From contig NZ_FQXR01000003.1 of the NCBI RefSeq assembly GCF_900130025.1, positions 124,001 through 188,000 of the forward strand: a DNA stretch of 64,000 bases, written 5' to 3'. The notes under the pieces are model-generated. The model had not been told where the DNA came from and did no database searches. It saw only the letters and a list, made by a program, of their open reading frames with translations. The translations under genes and the position numbers were made by a program. This DNA is from Sporanaerobacter acetigenes DSM 13106. GTDB taxonomy: Bacteria > Bacillota > Clostridia > Tissierellales > Sporanaerobacteraceae. This document shows positions 50,787 to 60,945 of the stretch, piece by piece (the stretch's first letter is position 1; each line of letters begins with the position of its first letter).

Positions 50787-52040
50787 CTATTTCACCTTTT
50801 CAATATCTGCCCCTAGTTCTCTTAATTTTAAGTCAAAATCTTCATATCCTCTTTCTATATGACATATATTGTCTACCTCTGTAGTTCCCTTAGCTGTAAG
50901 GCCTGCTAAAACTAAACTTGCTCCACCTCTTAAATCCTTTGATTTCACTTTTGCCCCCGTCAATTCCTTTACACCTTTAACTACAGCTACACGACCTATG
51001 ATTTTAATATTTGCTCCCATACGTATAAGCTCTTCTGCATGTTTAAATCTATTTTCAAAAACTGTTTCCGAAATAATACTTGTACCATTTGCTATACTTA
51101 ATAAGGCCATCATTTGAGCCTGCATATCCGTTGGAAATCCTGGATAAGGCAATGTTTGAACCATTTCTATGGAATTTAGCTTTTTTGGGCCAACAATTTT
51201 TAAAGAATTAGAATCATAATAAACTAAAGAACCAGCTTCTTTTAATTTAGCTACAATTGCTTGAATATAATCTATTTCAATATTTTTCAAAACCACTTCT
51301 CCACCTGTTATTGTAGAAGCCGCCATATAAGTACCTGCAACTATTCGATCTGAAATTATTGTATGCTTTACATCTTTAAATTTGTCTACACCTTCAATTT
51401 TTATAATACTAGTACCTGCTCCTGAAACTTTAGCTCCACATTTATTTAAATAAGTTTGTAAATCTATAATCTCTGGTTCTCTCGCAGCATTTCTAATGAT
51501 TGTAGTTCCCTTTGCCTTTACAGCAGCAAGTATTGTATTTTCAGTAGCCCCTACACTTGGATAATCAAGTTGAATTTCACATCCCTGTAGTTTTTCACAT
51601 TTACAATGAAGAAAGCCATGTGATTCTTCTATTGTTACCCCCATTTCTTTTAAAGCTTTTAAATGTAAATCTATAGGTCTTGGTCCTATCTCGCATCCAC
51701 CTGGATAGCTTATTATAACTTCTCCACATCTAGAAAGCATTGCTCCCATAAGTATTATAGAGGAACGCATCTCTCTTACTAAATCATCAGGAATAACAAA
51801 ACTATTCAATTGCCTTGAATCGACATATATAATATTATCCATTCTATCTACTACACAACCAATAGAAAGTAATATTTTTTCCATTATTTCTACATCTCTT
51901 AAATTAGGAGTATTAAATATGGTACTCCTATTTTGACCAACAACTGTAGCAGCTAGAATAGGTAGTACCGCATTTTTTGCACCAGAAATATTAACCTCTC
52001 CTGCTAGCTTTTTCCCTCCATTAATTATATATTTACCCAT
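50787..52040 (-). CDS. murA: UDP-N-acetylglucosamine 1-carboxyvinyltransferase
   Basis: A 417-residue enolpyruvyl transferase catalysing the first committed step of peptidoglycan synthesis. KYIINGGKKLAGEVNISGAKNAVLPILAAT opens it in two short conserved blocks, and the catalytic, fosfomycin-reactive cysteine is in YPGGCEIGPRPIDLHLKAL. FPTDMQAQMMALLSIANGTS follows. ATG 52040 with GGAGGTG upstream gives the family start; the longer form at 52079 adds 13 unrelated residues. It lies between murG and divIB. Clostridia often have two murA copies; only one is visible here. Confidence 0.95.
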   Translation of the reverse strand: MGKYIINGGKKLAGEVNISGAKNAVLPILAATVVGQNRSTIFNTPNLRDVEIMEKILLSIGCVVDRMDNIIYVDSRQLNSFVIPDDLVREMRSSIILMGAMLSRCGEVIISYPGGCEIGPRPIDLHLKALKEMGVTIEESHGFLHCKCEKLQGCEIQLDYPSVGATENTILAAVKAKGTTIIRNAAREPEIIDLQTYLNKCGAKVSGAGTSIIKIEGVDKFKDVKHTIISDRIVAGTYMAASTITGGEVVLKNIEIDYIQAIVAKLKEAGSLVYYDSNSLKIVGPKKLNSIEMVQTLPYPGFPTDMQAQMMALLSIANGTSIISETVFENRFKHAEELIRMGANIKIIGRVAVVKGVKELTGAKVKSKDLRGGASLVLAGLTAKGTTEVDNICHIERGYEDFDLKLRELGADIEKVK

Positions 52041-52124
52041 TATCACACCTCCAGAATATGCAACAACTATGTATAACATATATTTACATTGTATGCATAT
52101 CCTAAAAAAGGTGTTACAGAGAAA

Positions 52125-53228
52125 TTACTTTATCATGTCATCTATCATATCGGCAATTTTATTGACTGCATTTATCTTTCCCATCTTCTTACTATTTTGC
52201 GCCATATCTTTTAACTTTCCCTTATCATTTAAGAGTTCCAAAACAAATTCATTTAGACTTTCTCCTGTTAAATCTTTTTCTAGAATAACCAGACTTGCAC
52301 CTTGTTTTTCAAGAGCACGAGCATTATATTCTTGATGGTTTTCAGCAGTATAAGCTTTAGGAATTATAATGCTTGGAACACCTATAGCTGTAATTTCTGA
52401 AAGAGTTATAGCTCCAGCACTAGTAATAACTAAATCTGCAAGATTTAAACCTTTTGGCATATCAAAAAAATAAGGCAATACTTTTATATTATCTTTGATA
52501 ACTATTTTATCCTGACTTAGCTTTTGAATGAAATCATCATAAAATCTTTTCCCAGTTATGTGAAGTATTTGTATATTTGGATTGTCTGTATTTTCACTTA
52601 TGACATAATACATTGCTTCATTTAATTTTTTTTGGCCGCCACTTCCACCAAAAGAAAGGACAAAAGGAGCATCTGGACTAATTCCAAGTTCTTTATAAGC
52701 CCCTTCTCTATCAATTGTAGCTAAACTTTTTCTAACTGGATTCCCTGTAATCACAACTTTTTCAGGATATTTAAAATATTTTTTGGATTCTTCAAAGCTA
52801 CCTGCTACTTTATCTACATACCTACACAGAATTTTGTTTGTCACTCCTGGAAATGCATTTTGTTCATGAATAAGGGTAGGTATTTTTCTTTTACTAGCTA
52901 CATAAACTACAGGCCCACAAACATAGCCACCAGTTCCTATGACAACATCTGGTTTAAATTCTTTTATTATTTTTTTAGCATCACCTATTCCAAGAAACAA
53001 CTCTTTAACAGTCTTAAAAGTATCTTTTGAAAACTTTCTAGGAAAGCCTTGTACTCTTATAGTTTTGAAATTAAATCCTTCTTTTGGAACCAACTCACTT
53101 TCCATACCTTTTTCAGTGCCAACATATAGTATATCTGCATCCTTATGTCTTTCTTTAATTTCATTGGCAATAGCTAATGCAGGATAAATATGTCCTCCAG
53201 TTCCTCCACCAGTAATTAAAAAATTCAT
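52125..53228 (-). CDS. murG: Undecaprenyl-PP-MurNAc-pentapeptide GlcNAc transferase
   Basis: A 367-residue GT-B glycosyltransferase that makes lipid II at the inner face of the membrane. The N-terminal loop NFLITGGGTGGHIYPALAIA, the middle FVLSFGGSGGQKKLNEAM and the UDP-binding VITSAGAITLSEITAIGVP with PKAYTAENHQEYNARAL are all present. It is followed by murA and preceded by ftsW with a six-base gap, fitting a coupled lipid II and flippase/polymerase unit. Confidence 0.97.
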   Translation of the reverse strand: MNFLITGGGTGGHIYPALAIANEIKERHKDADILYVGTEKGMESELVPKEGFNFKTIRVQGFPRKFSKDTFKTVKELFLGIGDAKKIIKEFKPDVVIGTGGYVCGPVVYVASKRKIPTLIHEQNAFPGVTNKILCRYVDKVAGSFEESKKYFKYPEKVVITGNPVRKSLATIDREGAYKELGISPDAPFVLSFGGSGGQKKLNEAMYYVISENTDNPNIQILHITGKRFYDDFIQKLSQDKIVIKDNIKVLPYFFDMPKGLNLADLVITSAGAITLSEITAIGVPSIIIPKAYTAENHQEYNARALEKQGASLVILEKDLTGESLNEFVLELLNDKGKLKDMAQNSKKMGKINAVNKIADMIDDMIK

Positions 53229-53234
53229 CTATAT

Positions 53235-54338
53235 TCAACTCCTATCTAGTTGTGTATGCCTTGATATATTCAAAAGTATTCCTATAGAACCCATATATAA
53301 TATAAGAGAAGTACCTCCAGCACTAATAAGGGGCAACGGAATCCCAGTTGTAGGAACAGAAGATGTGACTACTGCTATATGTATCAGAGTTTGTATTGTG
53401 ATGAGTGCAGTAATACCAGTAGCCAAAAAACATCCAAAAAGATCATCAACATTTAGTGCTATTTTTATACCTCGCCATATGAGCAGTAAAAACAACAATA
53501 TAACCGTTAAACAACCTAAAAAACCTAATTCCTCACCAATAATAGAAAAAATAAAATCATTATATGGCTCAGGAATATAAAAAAATTTTTGCCTACTCTT
53601 TCCCAAACCTAAGCCAAATAATCCTCCAGAACCTAGTGCATAAAGAGATTGAACAGCTTGCCATCCATAATCATTTTTATATAGAAAAGGATCCCTGAAT
53701 GCAAGCATTCTCATCTTTCTAAATTCTTCTGCCATAATTGCCTTATATATTCCAAAGCCTCCCATGGCCCCCAAAACTACTAAATATACAACTTGTATTC
53801 CTGCTACAAATACCATGCTAATCAAAGTCAAGCCCAAAGTAACACTAGTGCTTAAGTCTTTTTGTGCAATTATAAGCCCACATGAAATTCCTATAATGAT
53901 GAGAGATGGCAGTACACCTTTTTTAAAATCTTTTATTTTGTTCCTATCTTTAGATAAAAAATATGACATATATATTATAGAGCCTATTTTTATTAAGTCT
54001 GAAGGCATAAAAGTAGTGAAGCCTATATATACCCATCTTCTAGCCCCGTTAAATTCCCTGCCAAGAGGTGTAAATACCAATAACCCTGATAGCAATGACA
54101 AAATGAAAATAGGAGTAGCTATTTTCTCTAATTTTTTATAATTAAAATTCATGAAGAAAAACAAAACAAATAATCCTAATACGCTGGCAATTACCTGTTT
54201 CCTTAAAAAATAGTACCCATCTTTCATTTTATATATTGCATCAGGCCAACTAGAACTGAAAACCATAATAATTCCTATGAACACCAATAGGATAGTAGAT
54301 AAGAGCAAAGTAAAATCACTAGCTCTCTTTTTCGCCAT
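53235..54338 (-). CDS. ftsW: FtsW/SpoVE-type SEDS peptidoglycan glycosyltransferase
   Basis: A 367-residue polytopic protein of the SEDS family with about ten membrane helices. The signature PTTGIPLPLISAGGTSLILYM lies near the C-terminus, and NGARRWVYIGFTTFMPSDLIKI with the downstream AQKDLSTSVTL holds the catalytic Asp. ATG 54338 has GGAGG seven bases upstream and shares one base with the murD stop (TGATG). It could serve vegetative division (FtsW) or spore cortex (SpoVE); position alone does not decide. Confidence 0.93.
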   Translation of the reverse strand: MAKKRASDFTLLLSTILLVFIGIIMVFSSSWPDAIYKMKDGYYFLRKQVIASVLGLFVLFFFMNFNYKKLEKIATPIFILSLLSGLLVFTPLGREFNGARRWVYIGFTTFMPSDLIKIGSIIYMSYFLSKDRNKIKDFKKGVLPSLIIIGISCGLIIAQKDLSTSVTLGLTLISMVFVAGIQVVYLVVLGAMGGFGIYKAIMAEEFRKMRMLAFRDPFLYKNDYGWQAVQSLYALGSGGLFGLGLGKSRQKFFYIPEPYNDFIFSIIGEELGFLGCLTVILLFLLLIWRGIKIALNVDDLFGCFLATGITALITIQTLIHIAVVTSSVPTTGIPLPLISAGGTSLILYMGSIGILLNISRHTQLDRS

Positions 54339-55702
54339 CACTTTTCCTCCTTTAAATCAAAAGCAGCTTTTTTAAAATCCCTGCCCCTTTCTTCGTAACT
54401 TTTATACATATCCCAACTTGCACAAGCAGGTGAAAGCAATATTTCATCTCCACTTTTAGCTAGTTCAAAAGACTTATTCACCGCTTCCTTCATATCATTT
54501 ACTATATATATATTGTTGAAACCATAATTAATTGCAGTTTGTTTGATTTTTTCTTTAGTTTCTCCTAAAAGTATTAAAGCTTTAACCTTCCTATCAAAAG
54601 ATTTAACAAAATCATCAAATTCATTTCCTTTGTCCATACCACCAGCTATAAGTACAATTGGTCCTTCAAGAGCCTCAACTGCTTTGATACTTGCATCTGG
54701 ATTAGTTCCTTTTGAATCATTATAAAATTTTATTTTATCTATAGTAGTTACATATTCTATTCTGTGCTCTACCCCTTCAAAAGTTCTCAATACATTAGCC
54801 ATAGTTGAAATATCTACTCCCATAGCATATCCAATAGCTACACTTCCCAGTGCATTTTCTAAATTGTGCCTACCAGGAATTTTTATTTCCTTCCAAGGCA
54901 TAACCTTTATTTTTTCGCTACCAGTATTTATAACTATGTAGTCTTCATCTATATATACACCATTATCTAAAGCATTGTTTACACTAAACCATAAAACATT
55001 TGAATGTAATTCATTTTTGATACTTCTTAAAATTTCATCATCATAATTTAATACAGTATAGTCTTCGCTATCTTGATTTATAAGTACTTTTTTCTTAGCA
55101 TCTATATATTTTTCATAGGAACCATGCCAATTTATATGATCAGGAGTAATATTTATAATAAGACTCACCTTAGGTTTAAAGCATTTTGTGCTTTCCAATT
55201 GAAAACTACTAGTTTCTATAACAAATATATCATCAGCACTTGAATTTACTGCTTCCCAAAGTATTCCCACACCAATATTTCCAACTACATGACATGAATA
55301 TCCAGCATTCTTAAAAAATTCACCCGTTAGAGTAGTTGTTGTAGTTTTGCCATTCGTACCGGTAATAGCTACAAACTTATTTTCAGGTATCAATCTATAA
55401 GCAAGTTCTATATCAGTCATAACTTCGATATTAAGTCCCTCAGCTTTTTGTATAATAGGTAATCCTAGTGGAATTCCAGGACTTTTTATGATCAAATCTA
55501 CATCTTCTAATGGTACATCATTTGTTCCTAAATACAATTTAGCTCCATAAGAATCTATCTCTTCTAGAAAATCCTTTAATTCTTCTTCTTTTTTTGTATC
55601 ACTTATAATAATACTTGCTCCCAATTTGTTCAAAGCTTTAACAGTAGAAACTCCACTAATTCCTAATCCTAAAATAAGTACATTTTTATTTTTCAAATTC
55701 AT
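54338..55702 (-). CDS. murD: UDP-N-acetylmuramoyl-L-alanine--D-glutamate ligase
   Basis: A 454-residue Mur ligase adding D-Glu to UDP-MurNAc-L-Ala. NVLILGLGISGVSTVKAL binds the uridine, AITGTNGKTTTTTLTGEF is the ATP loop, and NITPDHINWHGSYEKYIDAK, GRHNLENALGSVAIGYA and FYNDSKGTNPDAS follow. ATG 55702 is chosen over the GTG at 55711. It lies between mraY and ftsW with gaps or overlaps of a few bases. Confidence 0.96.
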   Translation of the reverse strand: MNLKNKNVLILGLGISGVSTVKALNKLGASIIISDTKKEEELKDFLEEIDSYGAKLYLGTNDVPLEDVDLIIKSPGIPLGLPIIQKAEGLNIEVMTDIELAYRLIPENKFVAITGTNGKTTTTTLTGEFFKNAGYSCHVVGNIGVGILWEAVNSSADDIFVIETSSFQLESTKCFKPKVSLIINITPDHINWHGSYEKYIDAKKKVLINQDSEDYTVLNYDDEILRSIKNELHSNVLWFSVNNALDNGVYIDEDYIVINTGSEKIKVMPWKEIKIPGRHNLENALGSVAIGYAMGVDISTMANVLRTFEGVEHRIEYVTTIDKIKFYNDSKGTNPDASIKAVEALEGPIVLIAGGMDKGNEFDDFVKSFDRKVKALILLGETKEKIKQTAINYGFNNIYIVNDMKEAVNKSFELAKSGDEILLSPACASWDMYKSYEERGRDFKKAAFDLKEEK

Positions 55703-55724
55703 TTCAAACACCTAGCTTTCTAAT

Positions 55725-56690
55725 TTAATTTACACTTACAATTCCAATTAAACAAAGTATAACTGTTGCAATCCAAAAAACAGCTACAACTCTTGTTTCT
55801 GGCCATCCTTTTTGTTCAAAGTGATGATGTAATGGAGCCATTAAAAACACCCTTTTCCCAGTCAATTTATAAGATACTACTTGAATAATAACAGATAGTG
55901 CTTCTATGAAGTATATTCCACCAGCAATAGGTATAACTAATGGCAGATTTAAGAGTATTGCAAGAGCTGAAACAGCACCTCCAAGGGCAAGAGATCCTGT
56001 ATCCCCCATGAAAACTCTAGCAGGGTAAGAATTGTACACCAAAAACCCAAGACATGCACCAGCCATTGCTGCTGCAAAAATTGAAGTACTAGTCATTCCC
56101 CAATTTAAAGCTACAAGCCCAAAAAAGGATAGCACTATAAGAGTAACACCAGAAGCCAATCCATCAAGTCCATCAGTTAAATTCACACTATTTACAGTAC
56201 CAACTACAACAAAAGCAATAAAAGGCACATAAAAAGCTCCTAAATCTAAATACTTATTTGCTGCAAAAGGAATAAGTATTTTTGTCCCCAATATAGAGGT
56301 ATGAGACTGATAAACTGCTAATACTGTTGCTAATATAATTTGACCAATAAGTTTTTGGTAAGGTTTTAGTCCTAAAGATCTTTTTTTTGCTACCTTTATA
56401 TAATCATCAATAAATCCAATAAGTCCAAATCCAAGGGTAGATAAAAGCAATACGTACATATCCCTATTCATCATTCCAGATGTAAAAGTTGTAATAATTA
56501 ATGCAATAAGCATGATCACTCCGCCCATAGTAGGAGTTCCACTTTTTTTTAAGTGGGTTTTAGGCCCTTCCTCTCTAACATTTTGCCCAATTTTTAACTT
56601 TCTTAAAAGTGGTATAAGTATTGGGCCCAAAATAATGGTTATAGCAAAGGAAATAACAGTAGTCCTTATTGCATCTGTATATTCAATCAT
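55725..56690 (-). CDS. mraY: Phospho-N-acetylmuramoyl-pentapeptide transferase
   Basis: A 321-residue membrane enzyme with about ten helices that forms lipid I. The catalytic and magnesium motifs GFIDDYIKVAKKRSLGLKPYQK and NLTDGLDGLASGVT are present, as is the late PLHHHFEQKGWPETRVV. AGAGAGGAG lies upstream of the ATG. It follows murE by 26 bases; murF, which normally lies between, is missing. Confidence 0.97.
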   Translation of the reverse strand: MIEYTDAIRTTVISFAITIILGPILIPLLRKLKIGQNVREEGPKTHLKKSGTPTMGGVIMLIALIITTFTSGMMNRDMYVLLLSTLGFGLIGFIDDYIKVAKKRSLGLKPYQKLIGQIILATVLAVYQSHTSILGTKILIPFAANKYLDLGAFYVPFIAFVVVGTVNSVNLTDGLDGLASGVTLIVLSFFGLVALNWGMTSTSIFAAAMAGACLGFLVYNSYPARVFMGDTGSLALGGAVSALAILLNLPLVIPIAGGIYFIEALSVIIQVVSYKLTGKRVFLMAPLHHHFEQKGWPETRVVAVFWIATVILCLIGIVSVN

Positions 56691-56716
56691 TATAATTTCT
56701 CCTCTCTTGTATAAAA

Positions 56717-58183
56717 CTAATCATTTAGTTTTTTCAAAATATCCAAAACAATTTGTCTTTCATCAAAAGGTATTATATTGTCCTTAATAATAGTGTATGT
56801 CTCATGACCTTTTCCTGCCAGTAAAATAATATCTTTAGGTTTTGCATTTTTTATAGCATATTCTATAGCTTCTTTCCTATCAACAATCTTTATATAATTA
56901 TCATTGACTTTTTTCACGCCTTCTACTACATCATCAATGATTTTTTCTGGTTCTTCATATCTAGGATTGTCTGAAGTGACAATCAAAAAATCTGCATACT
57001 TACCAACAGTTTCTCCCATTATAGGTCTCTTTGTCTTGTCTCTATTTCCTCCAGCACCAAATACTACAACTATTCTTCCTTCTCTAAATTTTTCAATAGC
57101 AGTTAAAACTTTTTCAAGACCATCTGGAGTATGAGCAAAATCTATTATTACTGTAAAGTCTTTATCAGTAGGTACAAGTTCAAATCTTCCCTTTACACCT
57201 TTTACAGCTTCCAGACCATTCTTTATTGTTTCAAGGTCAATACCATAAAAATAGCCACAACTAGCTGCTGCAAGGGAATTGTATATGCTAAACTCACCAG
57301 GAATATTTAAGTTTATATCTATAGATCCCTTTGGTGTATTCAATACAAAATCCACACCTCTAGAATGATATTCTATATTAGTTGCATAAATATCTGAGCT
57401 TTCTCTAATTCCATAGGTAAGAACAGGAATGTCAAGGGAAGAGATTTTTTCAACAATTTTTTGTCCATAAAAATCATCAATATTTATTATATTGCATTTA
57501 CCAGTCATATAAAATAATTTCAATTTTGCATTGAAATAATTTTCTACAGTTTCATGATAATCTAAATGATCTCTACTCAAATTTGTAAATATACCTACAT
57601 CAAAATTACAATCCATAACTCTCTTTAAATCCAATGAATGAGATGAAACTTCCATGACGCAATACTCTATTTCTCCTCTATGCATATCATGTAAATACTT
57701 TTGGATAACCAATGATTCTGGTGTAGTATTTTCAGTCTTTTTCAATTCTCCATTTATAACACTTCCAATAGTTCCAATAATTCCAGTCTTTCTATCAGCA
57801 CATTCCAAAATACTTTGCACCAAATAAGTAATAGTAGTCTTTCCATTGGTACCCGTAATCCCTATCATCTCCATATTTTTAGACGGATTATCATAAAAAT
57901 CAGAACTCACTTTAGATAGACTAGCCCTGCTATCTTTAACTTTTATAATCGTAATATTCCTATCTGATATTTCGACATCTTTTTCAACTATAATTGAAGT
58001 AGCGCCCCTTTTAATAGCATCTTCTATATACTTATGACCATCTGTTTTAAAACCTTGAATTGCAACAAATAAATATTTTTCTTTTGTTTCTCTGGAGTTA
58101 TAACAAATTCCAACTATATCTTTATCTAAACTTCCATTTATTCTTTCAATTTCTAATCCTTTAACAAGAGTTTCAAGCTCCAT
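56717..58183 (-). CDS. murE: UDP-MurNAc-tripeptide synthetase (meso-DAP type)
   Basis: A 488-residue Mur ligase. GITGTNGKTTITYLVQSIL is the ATP loop, and NLSRDHLDYHETVENYFNAK and GRFELVPTDKDFTVIIDFAHTP in two blocks follow. The specificity motif reads DNPR (in TSDNPRYEEPEKI), which marks meso-diaminopimelate as the amino acid added rather than lysine. The carbamylated lysine region YFNAKLKLF is present. It lies between the spoVD-type PBP and mraY in the dcw cluster. Confidence 0.95.
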   Translation of the reverse strand: MELETLVKGLEIERINGSLDKDIVGICYNSRETKEKYLFVAIQGFKTDGHKYIEDAIKRGATSIIVEKDVEISDRNITIIKVKDSRASLSKVSSDFYDNPSKNMEMIGITGTNGKTTITYLVQSILECADRKTGIIGTIGSVINGELKKTENTTPESLVIQKYLHDMHRGEIEYCVMEVSSHSLDLKRVMDCNFDVGIFTNLSRDHLDYHETVENYFNAKLKLFYMTGKCNIINIDDFYGQKIVEKISSLDIPVLTYGIRESSDIYATNIEYHSRGVDFVLNTPKGSIDINLNIPGEFSIYNSLAAASCGYFYGIDLETIKNGLEAVKGVKGRFELVPTDKDFTVIIDFAHTPDGLEKVLTAIEKFREGRIVVVFGAGGNRDKTKRPIMGETVGKYADFLIVTSDNPRYEEPEKIIDDVVEGVKKVNDNYIKIVDRKEAIEYAIKNAKPKDIILLAGKGHETYTIIKDNIIPFDERQIVLDILKKLND

Positions 58184-58254
58184 GATTTCACCTCTTTAGT
58201 TTCCTTTATTTGTAAATCAATTAAAAGGCAACTATAAAGTCGCCCTTTAATATA

Positions 58255-60429
58255 TTACTCTTTAATGTCAGAAAATTCAACTTCAACTATTATATTTTCA
58301 TCAATTTCTGTACCTGAACTTGGTTTCTGATTTGTGACAGTACCACTTCCATTAAATTTATATTTTAAATTCATCTCATCTAAAATCTTAATCACTTCAT
58401 CTCTACTTTTACCAGTAAGTTCAGGCATTACTACAATATTTGAATTTTTTCTCTTATCATTTAAATACAAATCTATAATAGAACCCCTACTCACTTCTGT
58501 TCCAGGTAATGGAAATTGATCTATGACTATGGATTTTTCTGTAACTTCTATAGTCTCTGTGTTGTACTTAAATTGTAAATCTGTAAGTATCTTTCCAGCA
58601 TCTACTATATTTTTATTTCTAACATCTGGTACCTTCACTTTATTGTTAAACTCTTCTTTTTCTTTTTCTGTATATTTAGGTTCTATATCTAAATATTTAA
58701 GAGTTTCTTCCACTACCTCGCCCATTACAGGACCTGCAATAACTCCCCCATAATAAGCCCCATTAGTAGGCTCATCAATTATGACCAATACAGCTATTTT
58801 AGGATCATCTACTGGAGCTATAGCCGCAAAAGAAGAAATATATTTCCCTTGAGCATACTTCCCATCAATAACCTTTTGTGCTGTTCCAGTTTTCCCACCT
58901 ATTCTATATCCAGGAACATATGCATTTCTTCCTGTTCCCTCTGAAACAACTGATTCCAATATATCGAGCAATTGTTTTGAAGTATACTCTGATATAACTT
59001 TTCTTTTTACTTCAGGTTCAAAACTATGAACAATATTTCCATCCACGTCTATTAATTCTTTAACCAATCTAGGCTTCATGAGATTTCCACCATTTCCAAC
59101 GGCAGAAATAGCAGTTATAAGCTGAATAGGAGTCACAGCAATTCCCTGCCCATAAGATATAGTAGCCAAATTTATTTCTTTCATACTTTCTGCACTAGAT
59201 GGAATAATACCCGCTTGTTCACCTGTCAAATCTATTCCTGTAGTCTGACCAAATCCAAAAGCCTTTATATATTTATACATTCTTTCATTTCCAATTCTTC
59301 TTCCCAAATTTACAAATACCACATTGCAAGAATTTTGAACGCCTTCCTTAAAAGTTTGATCCCCATGAGGATTGTAATATCTCCAACATTTCAACTTTTC
59401 TCCAGGTATATCATTGATAAATCCACCACAATAAAAATGGCTATCGGGAGATACTACATTTTCTTCAAGACCAACAGCTGAAGTTATAATCTTGAAAGTA
59501 GAGCCGGGCTCATAAGCATCATTTATTACAAAATTTCTCCACATATCATACCACTTCTTTTGAAGTTCGTCTTGGGGTAGATTTTTCCATTCCTCTTTTA
59601 AATTTTCATCTAGAGGTTCTCTAGGATTGTTGGGATCAAAATCAGGTTTTGAAGCCATGGCCAATATATCCCCAGTATTGGGATCCATGACAATTATAGA
59701 AACATTTTTTGCTTTATTCTTAATCAAAGCTTCTAATGCTGCTTTTTCTGCAAAATGTTGTATTGTTTCATCTATAGTTAATACGACACCTAGTCCATCT
59801 TTAGCTTCATACATTTTTTCACTTCCATAAGGAAGTTGTCTTTGTTTTGCATCAGTACTTTTTATCCATTTTCCTGGTGTACCATTTAAATATTTGTCAT
59901 AAGTCTTTTCAATTCCATATAGACCATTATTATCAATATCCGTAAAACCTATAATATGGCTTGCAAAACTTCCATAAGGATAATACCTTTTATTGTCATC
60001 AATTATTTCTATTCCTTTTAAATTTGCCTTTCTAAGTTCTTCCGCTTCTTCTTTTGTTATCCATTGCTTTATTTTTTCTACTCTCTGCCTTTTAGTTATT
60101 TTTTTATATACTTCTTCTTCATCCATATTAAGTATTTCTGAAACCTTTTTAGCTGTAACTTCAGGTTCTTCTATATCAGCTGGGCTACACCATACAGTAT
60201 AAGCACTAACACTAATAGCCAATTTCTTCCCATTAGTATCGTATATTATTCCTCTTTTAGCTTTTATCTCAATGCCTTTGGTTTGCTGCTCAAGAGCACC
60301 TTTCTTTAGTTCTTCACCTTTTACAATCTGTACATATCCAAGTTTTAAAGTTAAAAAAAGTGTTATAAAAGATACAGCAAAAAATATAAATACTAATCTT
60401 TTCTTTGTTATGTTGCTAGGTGCTGGCAT
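58255..60429 (-). CDS. spoVD: Class B penicillin-binding protein with two PASTA domains (SpoVD/FtsI)
   Basis: A 724-residue transpeptidase with one N-terminal membrane helix, a dimerisation domain and the catalytic domain. The catalytic domain has SxxK in EPGSTFKIITS, SxN in NSCNVVFVNLG and KTGTAQ. Two C-terminal PASTA domains follow: VPDVRNKNIVDAGKILTDL and MPELTGKSRDEVIKILDEM. SpoVD of Bacillus has one PASTA domain and serves cortex synthesis; PBP2B serves the septum. With only one such gene in this cluster it may do both jobs, so the symbol is tentative. It follows ftsL by 12 bases. Confidence 0.9.
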   Translation of the reverse strand: MPAPSNITKKRLVFIFFAVSFITLFLTLKLGYVQIVKGEELKKGALEQQTKGIEIKAKRGIIYDTNGKKLAISVSAYTVWCSPADIEEPEVTAKKVSEILNMDEEEVYKKITKRQRVEKIKQWITKEEAEELRKANLKGIEIIDDNKRYYPYGSFASHIIGFTDIDNNGLYGIEKTYDKYLNGTPGKWIKSTDAKQRQLPYGSEKMYEAKDGLGVVLTIDETIQHFAEKAALEALIKNKAKNVSIIVMDPNTGDILAMASKPDFDPNNPREPLDENLKEEWKNLPQDELQKKWYDMWRNFVINDAYEPGSTFKIITSAVGLEENVVSPDSHFYCGGFINDIPGEKLKCWRYYNPHGDQTFKEGVQNSCNVVFVNLGRRIGNERMYKYIKAFGFGQTTGIDLTGEQAGIIPSSAESMKEINLATISYGQGIAVTPIQLITAISAVGNGGNLMKPRLVKELIDVDGNIVHSFEPEVKRKVISEYTSKQLLDILESVVSEGTGRNAYVPGYRIGGKTGTAQKVIDGKYAQGKYISSFAAIAPVDDPKIAVLVIIDEPTNGAYYGGVIAGPVMGEVVEETLKYLDIEPKYTEKEKEEFNNKVKVPDVRNKNIVDAGKILTDLQFKYNTETIEVTEKSIVIDQFPLPGTEVSRGSIIDLYLNDKRKNSNIVVMPELTGKSRDEVIKILDEMNLKYKFNGSGTVTNQKPSSGTEIDENIIVEVEFSDIKE

Positions 60430-60441
60430 CTATTAAACCTC

Positions 60442-60915
60442 CTAGAATAATTTTAATACCGCATCCATCATGCTTTTTATATATTGAACTAAAAAGAAAC
60501 CTTCTTCTGCTACTTGTTCATCATCTTGAACACTTTCGTTCATAGAAATATAAACTATTTGCTCTTCCGTTGGATAATCCATTCCCAATTTTATTTTTGC
60601 ATCCTCTTCTATTTTAGAAGAACTTTTAACTCTGTCAAGTTCCGCTAATAAATCTTGTTTTTCTTTTTCCAATTCTATTTTTTGGCTTTCCAATTGCGTG
60701 ATTTCAAGCCTCATCTGAGTGATATGAGCATATCTATATAATACTAATAAACAAATCATTAAAGCTATAATTGCAGACATAATAAATTGCAATTTATTTT
60801 TAGAATTGCTTTTTATATTTGTATTTTTTCTTCTTTCTGAAACATTGTTGTTTCTAACATTCTCTCTAATATTTTCATTGTAATAATAGTTTTCTTCAGT
60901 TTTAGCTACTAACAA
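60442..60915 (-). CDS. ftsL: FtsL-type division protein
   Basis: A 157-residue bitopic protein: a hydrophilic Asn/Lys-rich N-terminus, a single membrane helix (about residues 44-62) and a leucine-zipper coiled coil (MRLEITQLESQKIELEKEKQ), then an acidic extracytoplasmic tail with a hydrophobic end. Size, topology and position between rsmH and the PBP gene identify FtsL, although sequence conservation in this family is low. The start is TTG 60915 with GGAGG ten bases upstream. It is part of the DivIB-DivIC-FtsL regulator of septal synthesis. Confidence 0.8.
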   Translation of the reverse strand: MLVAKTEENYYYNENIRENVRNNNVSERRKNTNIKSNSKNKLQFIMSAIIALMICLLVLYRYAHITQMRLEITQLESQKIELEKEKQDLLAELDRVKSSSKIEEDAKIKLGMDYPTEEQIVYISMNESVQDDEQVAEEGFFLVQYIKSMMDAVLKLF

Positions 60916-60945
60916 ATTTATTCACACCTCCTTTAGAATAGAACA